NCBI GenBank assembly: GCA_905235745.1
Contig: CAJOMN010000001.1
Location: forward strand, 310,001-374,000
DNA length: 64,000 bases
From: an uncultured Lachnospiraceae bacterium
GTDB taxonomy: Bacteria; Bacillota; Clostridia; Lachnospirales; Lachnospiraceae
Direction: 5' to 3'
The notes under the pieces: generated by a model
The model's database searches: none
What the model was told of the DNA's origin: nothing
What the model saw: only the letters and a program-made list of their open reading frames with translations
Made by a program: the position numbers and the translations under genes
In this document: one piece after another, positions 1 to 8,819 of the stretch
Numbering within the stretch: the stretch's first letter is position 1
How the letters are laid out: each line of letters starts with the position of its first letter

Positions 1-57
1 GACGGCTCGCGGTGCAGACAGGCTCCTCCCACTTCGTGGGGCCCTCCTATCTGCATA
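1..57 (-). repeat. Dispersed hairpin repeat, copy A (cut by window start)
   Basis: On the minus strand this directly follows the 3' end of tRNA-Thr. It holds a short hairpin (CCCAC-GAA-GTGGG) followed by CTGCACCGCGAG. The same order, hairpin with a GAAG loop then a TGCACCGCGAG-like core, is found at 19552-19649 and 44472-44549, where the core continues into CCCTTCGCCGAAGGCGAA. This copy is truncated by the window edge. It was recognised by comparing the three copies by eye. Confidence 0.6.
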
Positions 58-130
58 TGCTGACGTCGGGAATCGGACCCGAGACCTCCGCACTACCAAT
101 GCGGTGCGCTACCTACTGTGCCACGTCAGC
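58..130 (-). tRNA. tRNA-Thr (anticodon GGT)
   Basis: The minus strand folds as a cloverleaf of 73 nt. The 7-bp acceptor stem is GCTGACG/CGTCAGC, the anticodon stem CCGCA/TGCGG, the anticodon loop TTGGTAG and the T stem TCGGG/CCCGA. The loop gives anticodon GGU, which reads threonine ACC/ACU. The discriminator base is A and no CCA is encoded. A promoter lies just upstream at 143-172. Confidence 0.93.
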
Positions 131-142
131 TAAACCGAAGAA

Positions 143-172
143 ATTTTATCATAGCGTATATATAAAAGTCAA
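143..172 (-). promoter_or_regulatory. Promoter of tRNA-Thr
   Basis: On the minus strand TTGACT (167-172) is separated by 18 nt from TAAAAT (143-148). TG-A directly precedes the -10, giving an extended -10. The -35 overlaps the stop codon of the preceding membrane-protein gene, so the tRNA can be transcribed independently of that operon. Confidence 0.6.
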
Positions 173-2223
173 TTCACAACTTTATAATCGATCTCATGGA
201 TCGTCACGGGCTCGTCAGAATTGAGCCAGACCGCGATATAGCACGGCTCGGTGCGCAAAACATTCAGTGTTGCCGATCCCGCTCCCCTGATGATATCGGT
301 CTTGTCAACCTGCCCCGAGTTTTCATCAAGAAGCATCAGGCTTCCGATCACGTCGTTGTCGTTGCCGGCAGCACTGTCCTCTTCTCCGGTCTTATGTCCG
401 CTCTCGTAATCAAGTGTAACACTGCACCCGGCATACGGAGCGTCCAGCAGAGGGCTTAACAGAACATAATTATCCACTCCGGTTGTTTCCAGATAGCCGT
501 ACAGATCTATATCACCAAGATACCGGTAGCCTTCGGTATAGCAGTAATCTATGCTTTCGTCCATAACGTTATCATTAAGCGGGAAGCCGGATCTGTCATC
601 AAATTTATTGGATCCCGCATGATAAAGGTGATAATCCTTAACATCCCCGACATACTGATAGGAACTGAGCTGGTATTCGCTTAAGACATTCTCCGGCTGC
701 TGGTTCCATGTAACAGCCAGTATATTTTCATCGCCGTAATACGCCCTGTCATGCGCACACATATAGTTCTCTCTTGAGCGAAACGCATATGTCCCGTCAT
801 CATGAGTCTCGATCGATACGACACGCAGCGACGGCTCCAGGCTCAGTGACAGCAGCCCGGCATTATCGTCATTTAAGAAAAATACCGTATCCACCCCGTT
901 TGCTTTGGCATAGTCCAGCACCTCATGTATTCCCTGAAGTACTTCCGCATTTGCCCGGAAGCTTCGTATCACACCATGATCGGATATTGCGGCTGTAACG
1001 AGTACAAGCGCTGCAGTTAAGATAAGCAGCGTCTTCGAGAGGAGCTTCCGGCTTACCTTGTCAAAATAGTCCATTGCCACAGGTACGGACAGGATAAGAG
1101 GAACATATCCGGTAAACAGATACCTTTCCTGATATGCCCAGTCTCCGCTTGAATTGTCCGTAAGGCCAAGGACGAAAATATTCCATACGTAGATAATGGT
1201 CAGATATCGAAGGGCATTGGAATTCTCCTCTTCCCTGAACACATGCTTCAGGTTGAAAATAAGGAGCGCGATCACCGCAAAGGCAAATGCTATTATGATC
1301 AGCATCCGGATACCCTCCGGACTCATTACCTCCGGCTCCGCCCGATCCGCAAAGATACTCAGATGTCCCCAGAACACCGCGGTAAAATTATCAAACATAT
1401 CGCGCGGCAGGACAAGAGAATACCCGGTAACCTTAGGCGCATATCCCGTGATATGGGATACAAGAAGACCAATGGCATAGGATACAACAGTGACGGCTGT
1501 TACGACCAGTTTGGAGCGTTTTATATGCCCCAGTCCCTCTTCAGACAGCACTACCTCAAGCCCGTAGCAGAGTATTATCGGTATCAGCGAGACAAGGAGT
1601 ACGTATGTACCTCTTGAAAAGGCCGTAAGCATCGTAAAGAAGGCGTACAATACCATAAGTGCGATATATTTGCCGCGCCCGGCTCTTCCGTCCGTATCAT
1701 CCGGATACAGGAAGAGATCTATGGCAAGCAGTGTGACAAGTATGCAGACATTATAGAAGCTGCACTCATAAAACAGCATATTCGTATACTGCACCAGTCC
1801 GACCCTGAACGGGATCAGATATATAAGCATCGCAACATACCTGTATGCCTCCTTCACGCAGAGCTTGCGCAGAAGGTCATACATTACCCAGAGGGTCAGA
1901 GTCAGGAACACAACATTCGATATACCGTATGCCAGAAAGATATCATGAGTCAGACCATACAATGGCATGGCAAGCAGACACGACGTGTCAATATGCAGGA
2001 AAGTCTCTTCCTGATAAAACGGCAGGACGTACTTCTTCTGCTCCCACATATACATTGTATGCCGGTATAGCATGGATGCATCATGATCAAGCCACGCATG
2101 GCATTTGAACAGATTCAGGAAAACAATATACAGAAACTGTGCTGCCAAAAGCGCCAGCGCACATAATCTTATGATTTTCTCATAATCCCGGGCAGAACCC
2201 GCGGATAAACCGGATTTACTCAC
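169..2223 (-). CDS. Polytopic membrane protein, GT-C glycosyltransferase-like
   Basis: 684 aa. About ten to twelve hydrophobic segments fill residues 20-440, and a roughly 240-residue polar C-terminal part is probably extracytoplasmic. The loop after the first helix contains a DHDAS acidic motif, as in GT-C enzymes that use polyprenyl-phosphate sugars. That is a fold-level resemblance, not a specific match. The start is GTG and overlaps the stop of the upstream gene by 8 nt, so the two are translationally coupled. It is the last gene of the sigH operon and its stop codon lies inside the tRNA-Thr promoter. Substrate unknown. Confidence 0.7.
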   Translation of the reverse strand: MSKSGLSAGSARDYEKIIRLCALALLAAQFLYIVFLNLFKCHAWLDHDASMLYRHTMYMWEQKKYVLPFYQEETFLHIDTSCLLAMPLYGLTHDIFLAYGISNVVFLTLTLWVMYDLLRKLCVKEAYRYVAMLIYLIPFRVGLVQYTNMLFYECSFYNVCILVTLLAIDLFLYPDDTDGRAGRGKYIALMVLYAFFTMLTAFSRGTYVLLVSLIPIILCYGLEVVLSEEGLGHIKRSKLVVTAVTVVSYAIGLLVSHITGYAPKVTGYSLVLPRDMFDNFTAVFWGHLSIFADRAEPEVMSPEGIRMLIIIAFAFAVIALLIFNLKHVFREEENSNALRYLTIIYVWNIFVLGLTDNSSGDWAYQERYLFTGYVPLILSVPVAMDYFDKVSRKLLSKTLLILTAALVLVTAAISDHGVIRSFRANAEVLQGIHEVLDYAKANGVDTVFFLNDDNAGLLSLSLEPSLRVVSIETHDDGTYAFRSRENYMCAHDRAYYGDENILAVTWNQQPENVLSEYQLSSYQYVGDVKDYHLYHAGSNKFDDRSGFPLNDNVMDESIDYCYTEGYRYLGDIDLYGYLETTGVDNYVLLSPLLDAPYAGCSVTLDYESGHKTGEEDSAAGNDNDVIGSLMLLDENSGQVDKTDIIRGAGSATLNVLRTEPCYIAVWLNSDEPVTIHEIDYKVVN

Positions 2224-4000
2224 TTATTTTCTCAACCCCTTTACTTAATCCTTCCGGAGAAGGTCTGTTGCCCTCGAAGCACTCATGATAAGGCGAAGAG
2301 GGAAAAGCATAATACCAACACTGATCCCCCTCGTTCGGAAGGTAAACTTTATACCCGTACCAGTCAAGCTCCCGGACGTCGGCTGCCGGATAATCAATTT
2401 GTTTTATTAAATAATCCTTGTGGGAAAATCTTCCCTCAGCCTCCTGGTAATCATATTTGATCAGTTCCTTCATGCTGTACAGGGAAGGAATGCTGATAAG
2501 AATAACGCATGCAGCAGATAATACCATAAGGACGATCCCGATCGGTCTCCTCCCGTTTTCCGACGCGGCTTTCAGCACAGACAGCGCGCGGTCGAGTATA
2601 TATCCCGTTACCATGAGAGGCAGCACCAGAACAGGTCCGTAACAGTATCTGATGAGCGGCGCTTTGAACAGATAGAACACAAGGCAGATCGTTATGACCG
2701 CCATCAGGAACTTTAAAAACCACTTTTTTCCGTCAAAAAAGGAGATTACCATTGCCGGAAGGCTTATGAGCATTGATAAGATAAACATTCTCGTCGCAAG
2801 AAACTGATCATGCCACCATGCCGGTATCCAGCCAAACAGGGAGTCGCCTCCGCTTCCGTTCACATTCATTGATTTTGCCCACGAACCTATTTCTCCGGCA
2901 TCCCTTGTCAGAACATCCCTGGTAAACTTCCACGGGACATTAAACAGATCTATACTGTCGACCGGATATACCAGCCATCCGCAAATGATAACGTTTCTGA
3001 TCAGGTACGGTACAATGACCGCAATTACAAGCACTGCGCAGATCACTATGCCTTTTACGTTTTTCTTTTTGATAAGCAGCACAAGCGGCCAGATTGTTAT
3101 CACTGCTATGACCGCGGCAGACAGTTTGTAGCCTACAAGTGCGAACGAACATACGGCAAGGAGACAATAACCCGATAGTTTGTTCCCGTCTGTCTCGTCT
3201 TCATATACCTCGACAAGCCGCAGCAGTATCCATATGATCAGATTGACCGTTATATAATCCGATTCCGGTGACGTTATCTCAAGAATACACACCGCAAAAT
3301 AAACGGGAGCGGCAAACCTTACGCATGTACTTACTATATGGGAGTGCGACGCCCGGCATGATGATCCCCGCGCATCAAGAGCCCTGATCCAGCCATATAT
3401 GCTGTATAGGCAAATGGTCGCAAATATGAATCCGCTGACGCTGTGAAGCGACTGACCTCCTGTAACAAAGCGCATACTGTACAGGGCGCACAGGGGAAAA
3501 TAGGCGCTGTTATAAGCCAGCCTCACATGGATATGTCCGAGACCTTTTATTACTCCGTAATCTTCTATCCAATGGATCGCCTGGGCATGATACAGCCCGG
3601 TATCATAGTGAAACGAGCTTTCAGCCGTAAACATGAGAGCCAGTACGAATAGTGCAATACCGGTAGCGGCAATGAAGTAACTGCCTTTTTTGCGTATTCT
3701 CCCGGAGGCTCCCGGAAGTACCGCACGAAACCGGCTTATCAGATCTTTACGGCACAAAACTGCGATGAGGACGCAGAAGGCTGTCATTATGATATTTGCA
3801 GCAAGACCGACGCCACCTATTAGGCTGAACAGTCCCGCATAGACAGTTGCGGTAACTATCCCCGCTATGACATTATCGCACCAGTTGAATTCGGGTTCCG
3901 AATCCCTGTCTATTTGCTTTGCGATCCTCGGAAGCAGATAATATCCTATCAGATATGATGTTATATAAATATACAACCAATTGCCTAATGTTACTAACAC
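2216..4000 (-). CDS. Large membrane protein, LIC_10190-like
   Basis: About 594 aa with some eleven to twelve predicted membrane helices. The N-terminus (helix followed by YLLPRIAKQ) and the loop FHYDTGLYHAQAIHWI resemble the LIC_10190-type membrane proteins of surface-polysaccharide loci, which are of unknown biochemistry. The open frame extends to a GTG at 4018 directly after the sigH stop, but that codon has no ribosome binding site. The GTG at 4000 has GGGAG six nt upstream and is chosen. It overlaps the downstream membrane-protein gene by 8 nt. It is probably involved in glycan assembly at the outer membrane face; function not established. Confidence 0.66.
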   Translation of the reverse strand: MLVTLGNWLYIYITSYLIGYYLLPRIAKQIDRDSEPEFNWCDNVIAGIVTATVYAGLFSLIGGVGLAANIIMTAFCVLIAVLCRKDLISRFRAVLPGASGRIRKKGSYFIAATGIALFVLALMFTAESSFHYDTGLYHAQAIHWIEDYGVIKGLGHIHVRLAYNSAYFPLCALYSMRFVTGGQSLHSVSGFIFATICLYSIYGWIRALDARGSSCRASHSHIVSTCVRFAAPVYFAVCILEITSPESDYITVNLIIWILLRLVEVYEDETDGNKLSGYCLLAVCSFALVGYKLSAAVIAVITIWPLVLLIKKKNVKGIVICAVLVIAVIVPYLIRNVIICGWLVYPVDSIDLFNVPWKFTRDVLTRDAGEIGSWAKSMNVNGSGGDSLFGWIPAWWHDQFLATRMFILSMLISLPAMVISFFDGKKWFLKFLMAVITICLVFYLFKAPLIRYCYGPVLVLPLMVTGYILDRALSVLKAASENGRRPIGIVLMVLSAACVILISIPSLYSMKELIKYDYQEAEGRFSHKDYLIKQIDYPAADVRELDWYGYKVYLPNEGDQCWYYAFPSSPYHECFEGNRPSPEGLSKGVEKISE

Positions 4001-4018
4001 TATCCGCTCCCTGTGCAC

Positions 4019-4621
4019 TTACCGGCTGAGTATCTTCCTGACCTTGACCTTGATCCTCGAAAGTGCGTTATCCGTTGATTTTTCATCCCGTCCGAGTATT
4101 TTTGCTATATCGGTATACGACAGCCCGGTCAGCTTCAGGTTCAGAACCTTCTGTTCAAAATCACTTAATCCGTCGTATATCTCCCGTTCAAGATTATCGG
4201 CAGTCTCCCTGTCTATGAGCATTTCCTCCGGGCTCTTGCCTGCCGCGGCAAGGAGCATCTCAGGGATCTTTACACCCTCATCCGCGCCTTCTTCGCCCGT
4301 CTCATCCTCATATATCGATATATATGAATTCAAAGGAGCATGCTTCTTGCGGTTCCCGGCCTCTACCGCATTGTACATCTGCCGGGATACGCACAGATCC
4401 GCAAAAGTAGAAAAGCTCGCATCCCTTCCCGGATCATAGTCGCGAACTGCCTTGAACAGTCCTATCATGCCTTCCTGGATCAGATCTTCCTTATCGGCTC
4501 CGAGTATGAACATACTCCCCGCTTTTTTGCGGACAAGCGCTTTATATCTCTCTATGATCTGTTCCATTGCCTTTTGGTCGCCGTCGCGAAGGGCAAGAAT
4601 AAGCTCCAGATCAGATGTCAC
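4019..4621 (-). CDS. sigH: RNA polymerase sporulation sigma factor SigH
   Basis: 200 aa sigma-70 family protein. Region 2 (about residues 20-100) contains the core-binding and -10-recognition stretch around DLIQEGMIGLFKAVRDYDP and FSTFADLCVSRQM. Region 4 (about 145-198) is a helix-turn-helix with LSYTDIAKILGRDEKSTDNAL, close to SigH of Bacillus and Clostridium. SigH directs transition-state and early sporulation genes; many Lachnospiraceae keep it whether or not they sporulate. The GTG start at 4621 has GGGAGG upstream and overlaps the rlmB stop by 11 nt. The order rlmB-sigH is the usual Firmicute arrangement. Confidence 0.9.
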   Translation of the reverse strand: MTSDLELILALRDGDQKAMEQIIERYKALVRKKAGSMFILGADKEDLIQEGMIGLFKAVRDYDPGRDASFSTFADLCVSRQMYNAVEAGNRKKHAPLNSYISIYEDETGEEGADEGVKIPEMLLAAAGKSPEEMLIDRETADNLEREIYDGLSDFEQKVLNLKLTGLSYTDIAKILGRDEKSTDNALSRIKVKVRKILSR

Positions 4622-5369
4622 GATTCCCTCCCATCTGCCTTTGCCTTACCACTTCATACATCAACACGCCGGCTGCGACAGAAGCATTAAGCGAATCTAT
4701 ATTACCTTTCATGGGAACAGAGCAGATCATGTCGCATTTTTCTCGGACAAGACGGCCTACCCCGTCTCCCTCGCTGCCGATAACAAGCGCTATGGGCCCC
4801 GTAAGATCCTGATCATACATTATCTGCCCATCCATATCGGCGCAGGCGATCCATATCCCCTTCTTCTTCAGATCGTCTATCGTCCTCGCTATGTTAGTGA
4901 CCTTTGCGACCGGAACATAGTTAAGCGCTCCCGCGCTTGTCCTGGCGACCGTTGCAGTAAGTCCGACGGCACGGTTCCTCGGTATTATAACGCCGTGTGC
5001 GCCGGCAATATCAGCCGTTCTTATTATCGCACCGAGATTATGCGGATCCTCTATGTTGTCAAGAATGATGACAAACGGTTCCTCGCCTGCATCTTCGGCC
5101 TTCTTTAGTATATCCGAAACCTCGGCATATTCATACGCCGCGCATTTTGCTATCACTCCCTGATGATGTCCGGTCGTGCTCATGCCATCGAGCCTGTCCC
5201 TGCCAACAAACTTAACCTGAACATCCCGCTTTCTGGCCTCGCGCTTAATCGTCGATACGGGGCCGTCATTACATCCGTCAAGTATATACAGTCTGTCTAC
5301 CGGTCTGCCGGCTCTTAAGGCTTCTATGACAGCATTCCGGCCTTCTATTGTATATTCTTCGTATCCCAT
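4611..5369 (-). CDS. rlmB: 23S rRNA (guanosine-2'-O-)-methyltransferase RlmB
   Basis: 252 aa SpoU/TrmH-family (SPOUT) methyltransferase that 2'-O-methylates a guanosine of 23S rRNA (G2251 in E. coli). The N-terminal substrate-binding domain starts at GRNAVIEALRAG. The catalytic knot has the family motifs DNIEDPHNLGAIIRTAD, IALVIGSEGDGV and NASVAAGVLMYE. Length and motifs are normal. It lies between mrnC and sigH in the usual order. Confidence 0.93.
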   Translation of the reverse strand: MGYEEYTIEGRNAVIEALRAGRPVDRLYILDGCNDGPVSTIKREARKRDVQVKFVGRDRLDGMSTTGHHQGVIAKCAAYEYAEVSDILKKAEDAGEEPFVIILDNIEDPHNLGAIIRTADIAGAHGVIIPRNRAVGLTATVARTSAGALNYVPVAKVTNIARTIDDLKKKGIWIACADMDGQIMYDQDLTGPIALVIGSEGDGVGRLVREKCDMICSVPMKGNIDSLNASVAAGVLMYEVVRQRQMGGNRDI

Positions 5370-5418
5370 TTATTATTCCGTGATCTCCCCAATGCGAAAC
5401 ATCACCCGGCACCGGCGG

Positions 5419-5841
5419 TTACGAATCAAGGTAATCAACCGCGGCCTTTGTAAGCTCAAGCACACGCTCCATATCGCCTTTTAAATACAGGTATCCGATA
5501 AGCGCCTCAAGTCCCGTGGCCTTCCTGTAATCCCCGACCGGGGCATTCTTTGCCGAAGTGGGTGATTTTGCGTTCCTGCCGCGCTTATATATTGCCATCT
5601 CCTCGTCCGTAAGAGCATTTGTCTCTATCAGATGATCAGCTGCCTTCGCCTGACTGACGGCCTTGATATACTTGACCGCTTTGTGATCGAGTGTATTTGC
5701 CGGACAGTTCCCGCGAAGTACCACTACAGTCTTGGCAATCGCACCGTATATGCTGTCTCCGATAAACGCAAGCGACAGCGGCGAATACTGCCCGGGGGCA
5801 TCACCCGTGATGGAAAATATCTCTTTAATATCCTGTATCAT
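5419..5841 (-). CDS. mrnC: Mini-ribonuclease 3 (Mini-III)
   Basis: 140 aa protein consisting only of an RNase III catalytic domain, without the dsRNA-binding domain. FIGDSIYGAI carries the catalytic aspartate, and the second acidic patch is in GLEALIGYLYL. In Firmicutes Mini-III trims 23S rRNA precursor ends. It lies directly downstream of cysS, as in Bacillus. Confidence 0.92.
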   Translation of the reverse strand: MIQDIKEIFSITGDAPGQYSPLSLAFIGDSIYGAIAKTVVVLRGNCPANTLDHKAVKYIKAVSQAKAADHLIETNALTDEEMAIYKRGRNAKSPTSAKNAPVGDYRKATGLEALIGYLYLKGDMERVLELTKAAVDYLDS

Positions 5842-5873
5842 TATAATCCGCCGTCATTTATACAGTAAAAGCA

Positions 5874-7301
5874 TTAATTGGAACGTCTGAATATGACTCC
5901 CTGCCGCGTATCTTCAAGCACTATCCCCTCGGAAAGCAGCTGCGAACGAATCTCGTCAGCCAGTTCAAAGTTCTTCTCCTTCTTGGCGGCAGCACGCTCT
6001 GCTATCTTTTCCTCTATATGTGCGATAAGCTCTGGATCGTCAATACCGTCGGCGTTTGCATTAAACTCCTGTGCACCTGCACTGCCCTTTGTCAGATCAA
6101 GCCCCAGAACGCGGTCGTAATCATCTATAACGGCTCTCTTGGTCGCTCCGTTTTGATCGGATTTCAGCACATCATACACAAGAGTCAGTCCCATTGCCGT
6201 GTTCACATCATTTCCGACAGCCTCCGCAAACTTGTCATGCCACTCCCTGACAGCGCTTTCATCAACATTTCCTCCGGCATCAAGCGAAGATATCCTGTTT
6301 CTTAGCTTCTTGTATGTCTTCGCTGTCTGGTCAAGCGCATCATATGTAAACACAAGCGGTTTGCGATAATGGCTCTGCAGTGTGAACAGGCGGTATACAA
6401 GCGGGTCATAGCCTTTTTCTTCCAGGAGCGATACAGTCAGAAATTCACCTTTTGACTTGCTCATCTTGCCCGTCTCATCATTGAGATGGTGCACATGGAA
6501 CCAGTAATTGCACCATTTATGTCCCAGATATGACTCCGACTGCGCGATCTCGTTCGTATGGTGCGGAAACATATTGTCCACGCCGCCGCAGTGGATATCC
6601 ATGTATTCGCCCAGATGCTTCATGCTGATGCACGAACATTCAATGTGCCATCCCGGATAACCTGTGCCCCAGGGACTGTCCCACTTGAGCGCCTGATCCT
6701 CGAACTTCGATTTGGTAAACCACAGGACAAAATCATTCTTGTTGCGTTTGTTCGTATCCTCGGTAACATCTTCTCTTGCGCCTATTACAAGCTCATCCTC
6801 GTTCTGATTGCCGAAAACGTAATAATTATCAAGCTTCGATGTATCAAAATACACATTATCCCCTGCCTTGTAGGCATAGCCCTTATCAAGCAGGACTTCG
6901 ATCATGTGAATGAATTCGGAAATACAGTTGGTCGCGGGTTCCACGACATCGGGAGTCTTGATATTAAGCTTTGCACAATCCGCAAAGAAAGCGTCAGTGT
7001 AGAACTTCGCGATCTCCATGACAGTCTTGTGCTCACGCTTTGCACCCTTCAGCATCTTGTCCTCTCCGGTATCTGCATCGGATGACAGATGCCCCACATC
7101 TGTTATGTTCATGACGCGCTTGACATCGTAACCGCTGTATCTCAACAGCTTTTCAAGGACATCCTCCATTATATAGCTTCGAAGATTGCCGATATGGGCG
7201 TAGTGATATACCGTAGGCCCGCATGTGTACATATTGACCCTGCCGGGCTCGTTCGGCACGAACTCCTCTACCTTCTTGGTCAGTGAATTGTATATCTTCA
7301 T
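5874..7301 (-). CDS. cysS: Cysteinyl-tRNA synthetase
   Basis: 475 aa class I aminoacyl-tRNA synthetase that charges tRNA-Cys in the cytoplasm. The HIGH-type motif is HIGN (about residue 35), preceded by the zinc cysteine in YTCGPTVY. Further zinc ligands lie around HIECSCISMKHLG, and KMSKS is in GKMSKSKGEF (about 270). The C-terminal helical domain is normal in length. It is preceded by ispF with a 27-nt gap. Confidence 0.95.
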   Translation of the reverse strand: MKIYNSLTKKVEEFVPNEPGRVNMYTCGPTVYHYAHIGNLRSYIMEDVLEKLLRYSGYDVKRVMNITDVGHLSSDADTGEDKMLKGAKREHKTVMEIAKFYTDAFFADCAKLNIKTPDVVEPATNCISEFIHMIEVLLDKGYAYKAGDNVYFDTSKLDNYYVFGNQNEDELVIGAREDVTEDTNKRNKNDFVLWFTKSKFEDQALKWDSPWGTGYPGWHIECSCISMKHLGEYMDIHCGGVDNMFPHHTNEIAQSESYLGHKWCNYWFHVHHLNDETGKMSKSKGEFLTVSLLEEKGYDPLVYRLFTLQSHYRKPLVFTYDALDQTAKTYKKLRNRISSLDAGGNVDESAVREWHDKFAEAVGNDVNTAMGLTLVYDVLKSDQNGATKRAVIDDYDRVLGLDLTKGSAGAQEFNANADGIDDPELIAHIEEKIAERAAAKKEKNFELADEIRSQLLSEGIVLEDTRQGVIFRRSN

Positions 7302-7328
7302 AGGAATACTCTCCTGTCTGTTTCTTTG

Positions 7329-7988
7329 CTATTTCTTCTTTTTTCGGGACTTCTTGTCTTTTTTGCTCTTTTTATCTTTCCCGCCGGCTATCTCTTTGCC
7401 GTATATGCCGGTATTGGGCGGATCTGCTGCGATACATCCGCTGCATGTTCCGCACGGGCGTATAACATTACCGTTCACAGCAGTTGCAACTGCAATGCTT
7501 TCATCACGAAGATCTGCCGCAGCAGACAACATACAGACTGCCTGCGAGCTTATTCCTTCACCGTTTCCGGTAAATCCGAGTCCTTCCTCCGTGGTCGCCT
7601 TGACATTAATCTGGGTAACCTCTATTCCGAGTGTCTCGGAAATGCGAAACCTCATCTCATCGATGTACGGTCTCATCTTCGGCTTCTGCGCTATTATCGT
7701 GGCATCAATATTCTCGATGATGAACCCGTTATCCGCTATCAGATCCGCAACGAACCCCAGCAGCTTAAGCGACGATATATCCTTGTATCTCTCATCGGTA
7801 TCCGGAAAATGCTTCCCTATATCCCCCAGGGCCGCCGCCCCGAGCAGAGCATCCATTATCGCATGAAGCAGGACATCGGCATCCGAGTGCCCGATAAGTC
7901 CAAGCTCATACGGTATCTCCACTCCCCCGATCATCAGCTTCCGGCCTGCACCAAGCCGGTGCACGTCATATCCTATCCCTACACGCAT
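7329..7988 (-). CDS. ispF: 2-C-methyl-D-erythritol 2,4-cyclodiphosphate synthase with extra C-terminal tail
   Basis: 219 aa, against about 157 for normal IspF. Residues 1-155 contain every IspF signature: DVHRL and the zinc ligands, [27 protein letters not shown] and [16 protein letters not shown]. It forms MEcPP in the MEP isoprenoid pathway. About 64 extra residues follow, with a CGTCSGC cysteine motif and a lysine-rich end ([14 protein letters not shown]). The extension is in frame with no sign of a frameshift. An SOS-box-like site overlaps its promoter (8038-8069). Confidence 0.9.
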   Translation of the reverse strand: MRVGIGYDVHRLGAGRKLMIGGVEIPYELGLIGHSDADVLLHAIMDALLGAAALGDIGKHFPDTDERYKDISSLKLLGFVADLIADNGFIIENIDATIIAQKPKMRPYIDEMRFRISETLGIEVTQINVKATTEEGLGFTGNGEGISSQAVCMLSAAADLRDESIAVATAVNGNVIRPCGTCSGCIAADPPNTGIYGKEIAGGKDKKSKKDKKSRKKKK

Positions 7989-8037
7989 ATGTATTCCTCA
8001 TATTTTTCCATTAAATCTCTTCACCGACATTGACACA

Positions 8038-8069
8038 ATTATAGCATCATCGAACGTATGTTCTGTCAA
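8038..8069 (-). promoter_or_regulatory. Promoter of ispF-cysS operon with LexA-box-like operator
   Basis: On the minus strand TTGACA (8064-8069) and TATAAT (8038-8043) are spaced 20 nt apart, which is long, but TGC before the -10 makes it an extended -10. Between them (8051-8064) the plus strand reads CGAACGTATGTTCT. This matches 13 of 14 positions of the Firmicute LexA consensus CGAACRNRYGTTYC. The site is directly after the nadE stop codon. LexA control is an inference from the motif and its position. Confidence 0.5.
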
Positions 8070-8071
8070 TC

Positions 8072-8815
8072 TCAAATGTCTGCTTTAATTGCAATTCCCG
8101 AATCAAAATGCGGCATCGGTTTCAGCTTGAATATATTCGCACGATGCTTCCTGTCTATGATCTCCTTTGTTTCAGTATCATCAATTTCACCGGTTCGAAT
8201 GTAACGATCCAGTACATCATATGTAAATCCGAGATTGTCCTCATCTGTCTTGCCGCACAGACCGTCGATCGGAACTTTCTCGACAAGCGCTTCCGGAAGC
8301 CCGAGATTGTGCCCTATAGCCTTGACTTCCTGAACGGTAAGCTGAGAAAGCGGACTGAAATCGCCGGCCGCGTCGCCGTATCTTGTCGCATATCCTACCC
8401 AGTCCTCTGAAAGATTGCATGTGTTTACAACTCTTCCGTTCATGGTTTGAGAAACCGCATATACAACAGCCATTCTTATTCTCGGGGGGAGGTTGATCGT
8501 GCTTTGCTCCGACAGATCAAACGGAACGGCATTTTTCAGACCGTCAACCGCATCTCTTATATTTACCGTGTAGTTTCTGATCCCGAGATGATCACACAGA
8601 AGATGTGCCATGTCGATATCAGCCTGATCTCCGTTCGGCATAAGGACTCCTATAACCCGGTCGCGTCCAAGCGCCTCGACACAAAGCGCCGCCGATACCG
8701 AAGAATCCTTGCCTCCGGAGATGCCGAGAACGGCGTTGCACCCCTTCCCGTTTTCCTCGAAAAAATCACGTATCCACTTTACACATTCATCTTTTGTCTT
8801 CGCTGCATCAAACAT
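8072..8815 (-). CDS. nadE: NH3-dependent NAD+ synthetase
   Basis: 247 aa adenylate-forming ATP pyrophosphatase that amidates deamido-NAD using free ammonia. The PP-loop is GISGGKDSS (about residue 32). NLSEDWVGYATRYGD and KVPIDGLCGKTDED are typical of short NadE. There is no glutaminase domain. It is inserted between cysE and ispF and starts 5 nt after the cysE stop. Confidence 0.92.
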   Translation of the reverse strand: MFDAAKTKDECVKWIRDFFEENGKGCNAVLGISGGKDSSVSAALCVEALGRDRVIGVLMPNGDQADIDMAHLLCDHLGIRNYTVNIRDAVDGLKNAVPFDLSEQSTINLPPRIRMAVVYAVSQTMNGRVVNTCNLSEDWVGYATRYGDAAGDFSPLSQLTVQEVKAIGHNLGLPEALVEKVPIDGLCGKTDEDNLGFTYDVLDRYIRTGEIDDTETKEIIDRKHRANIFKLKPMPHFDSGIAIKADI

Positions 8816-8819
8816 ACGG

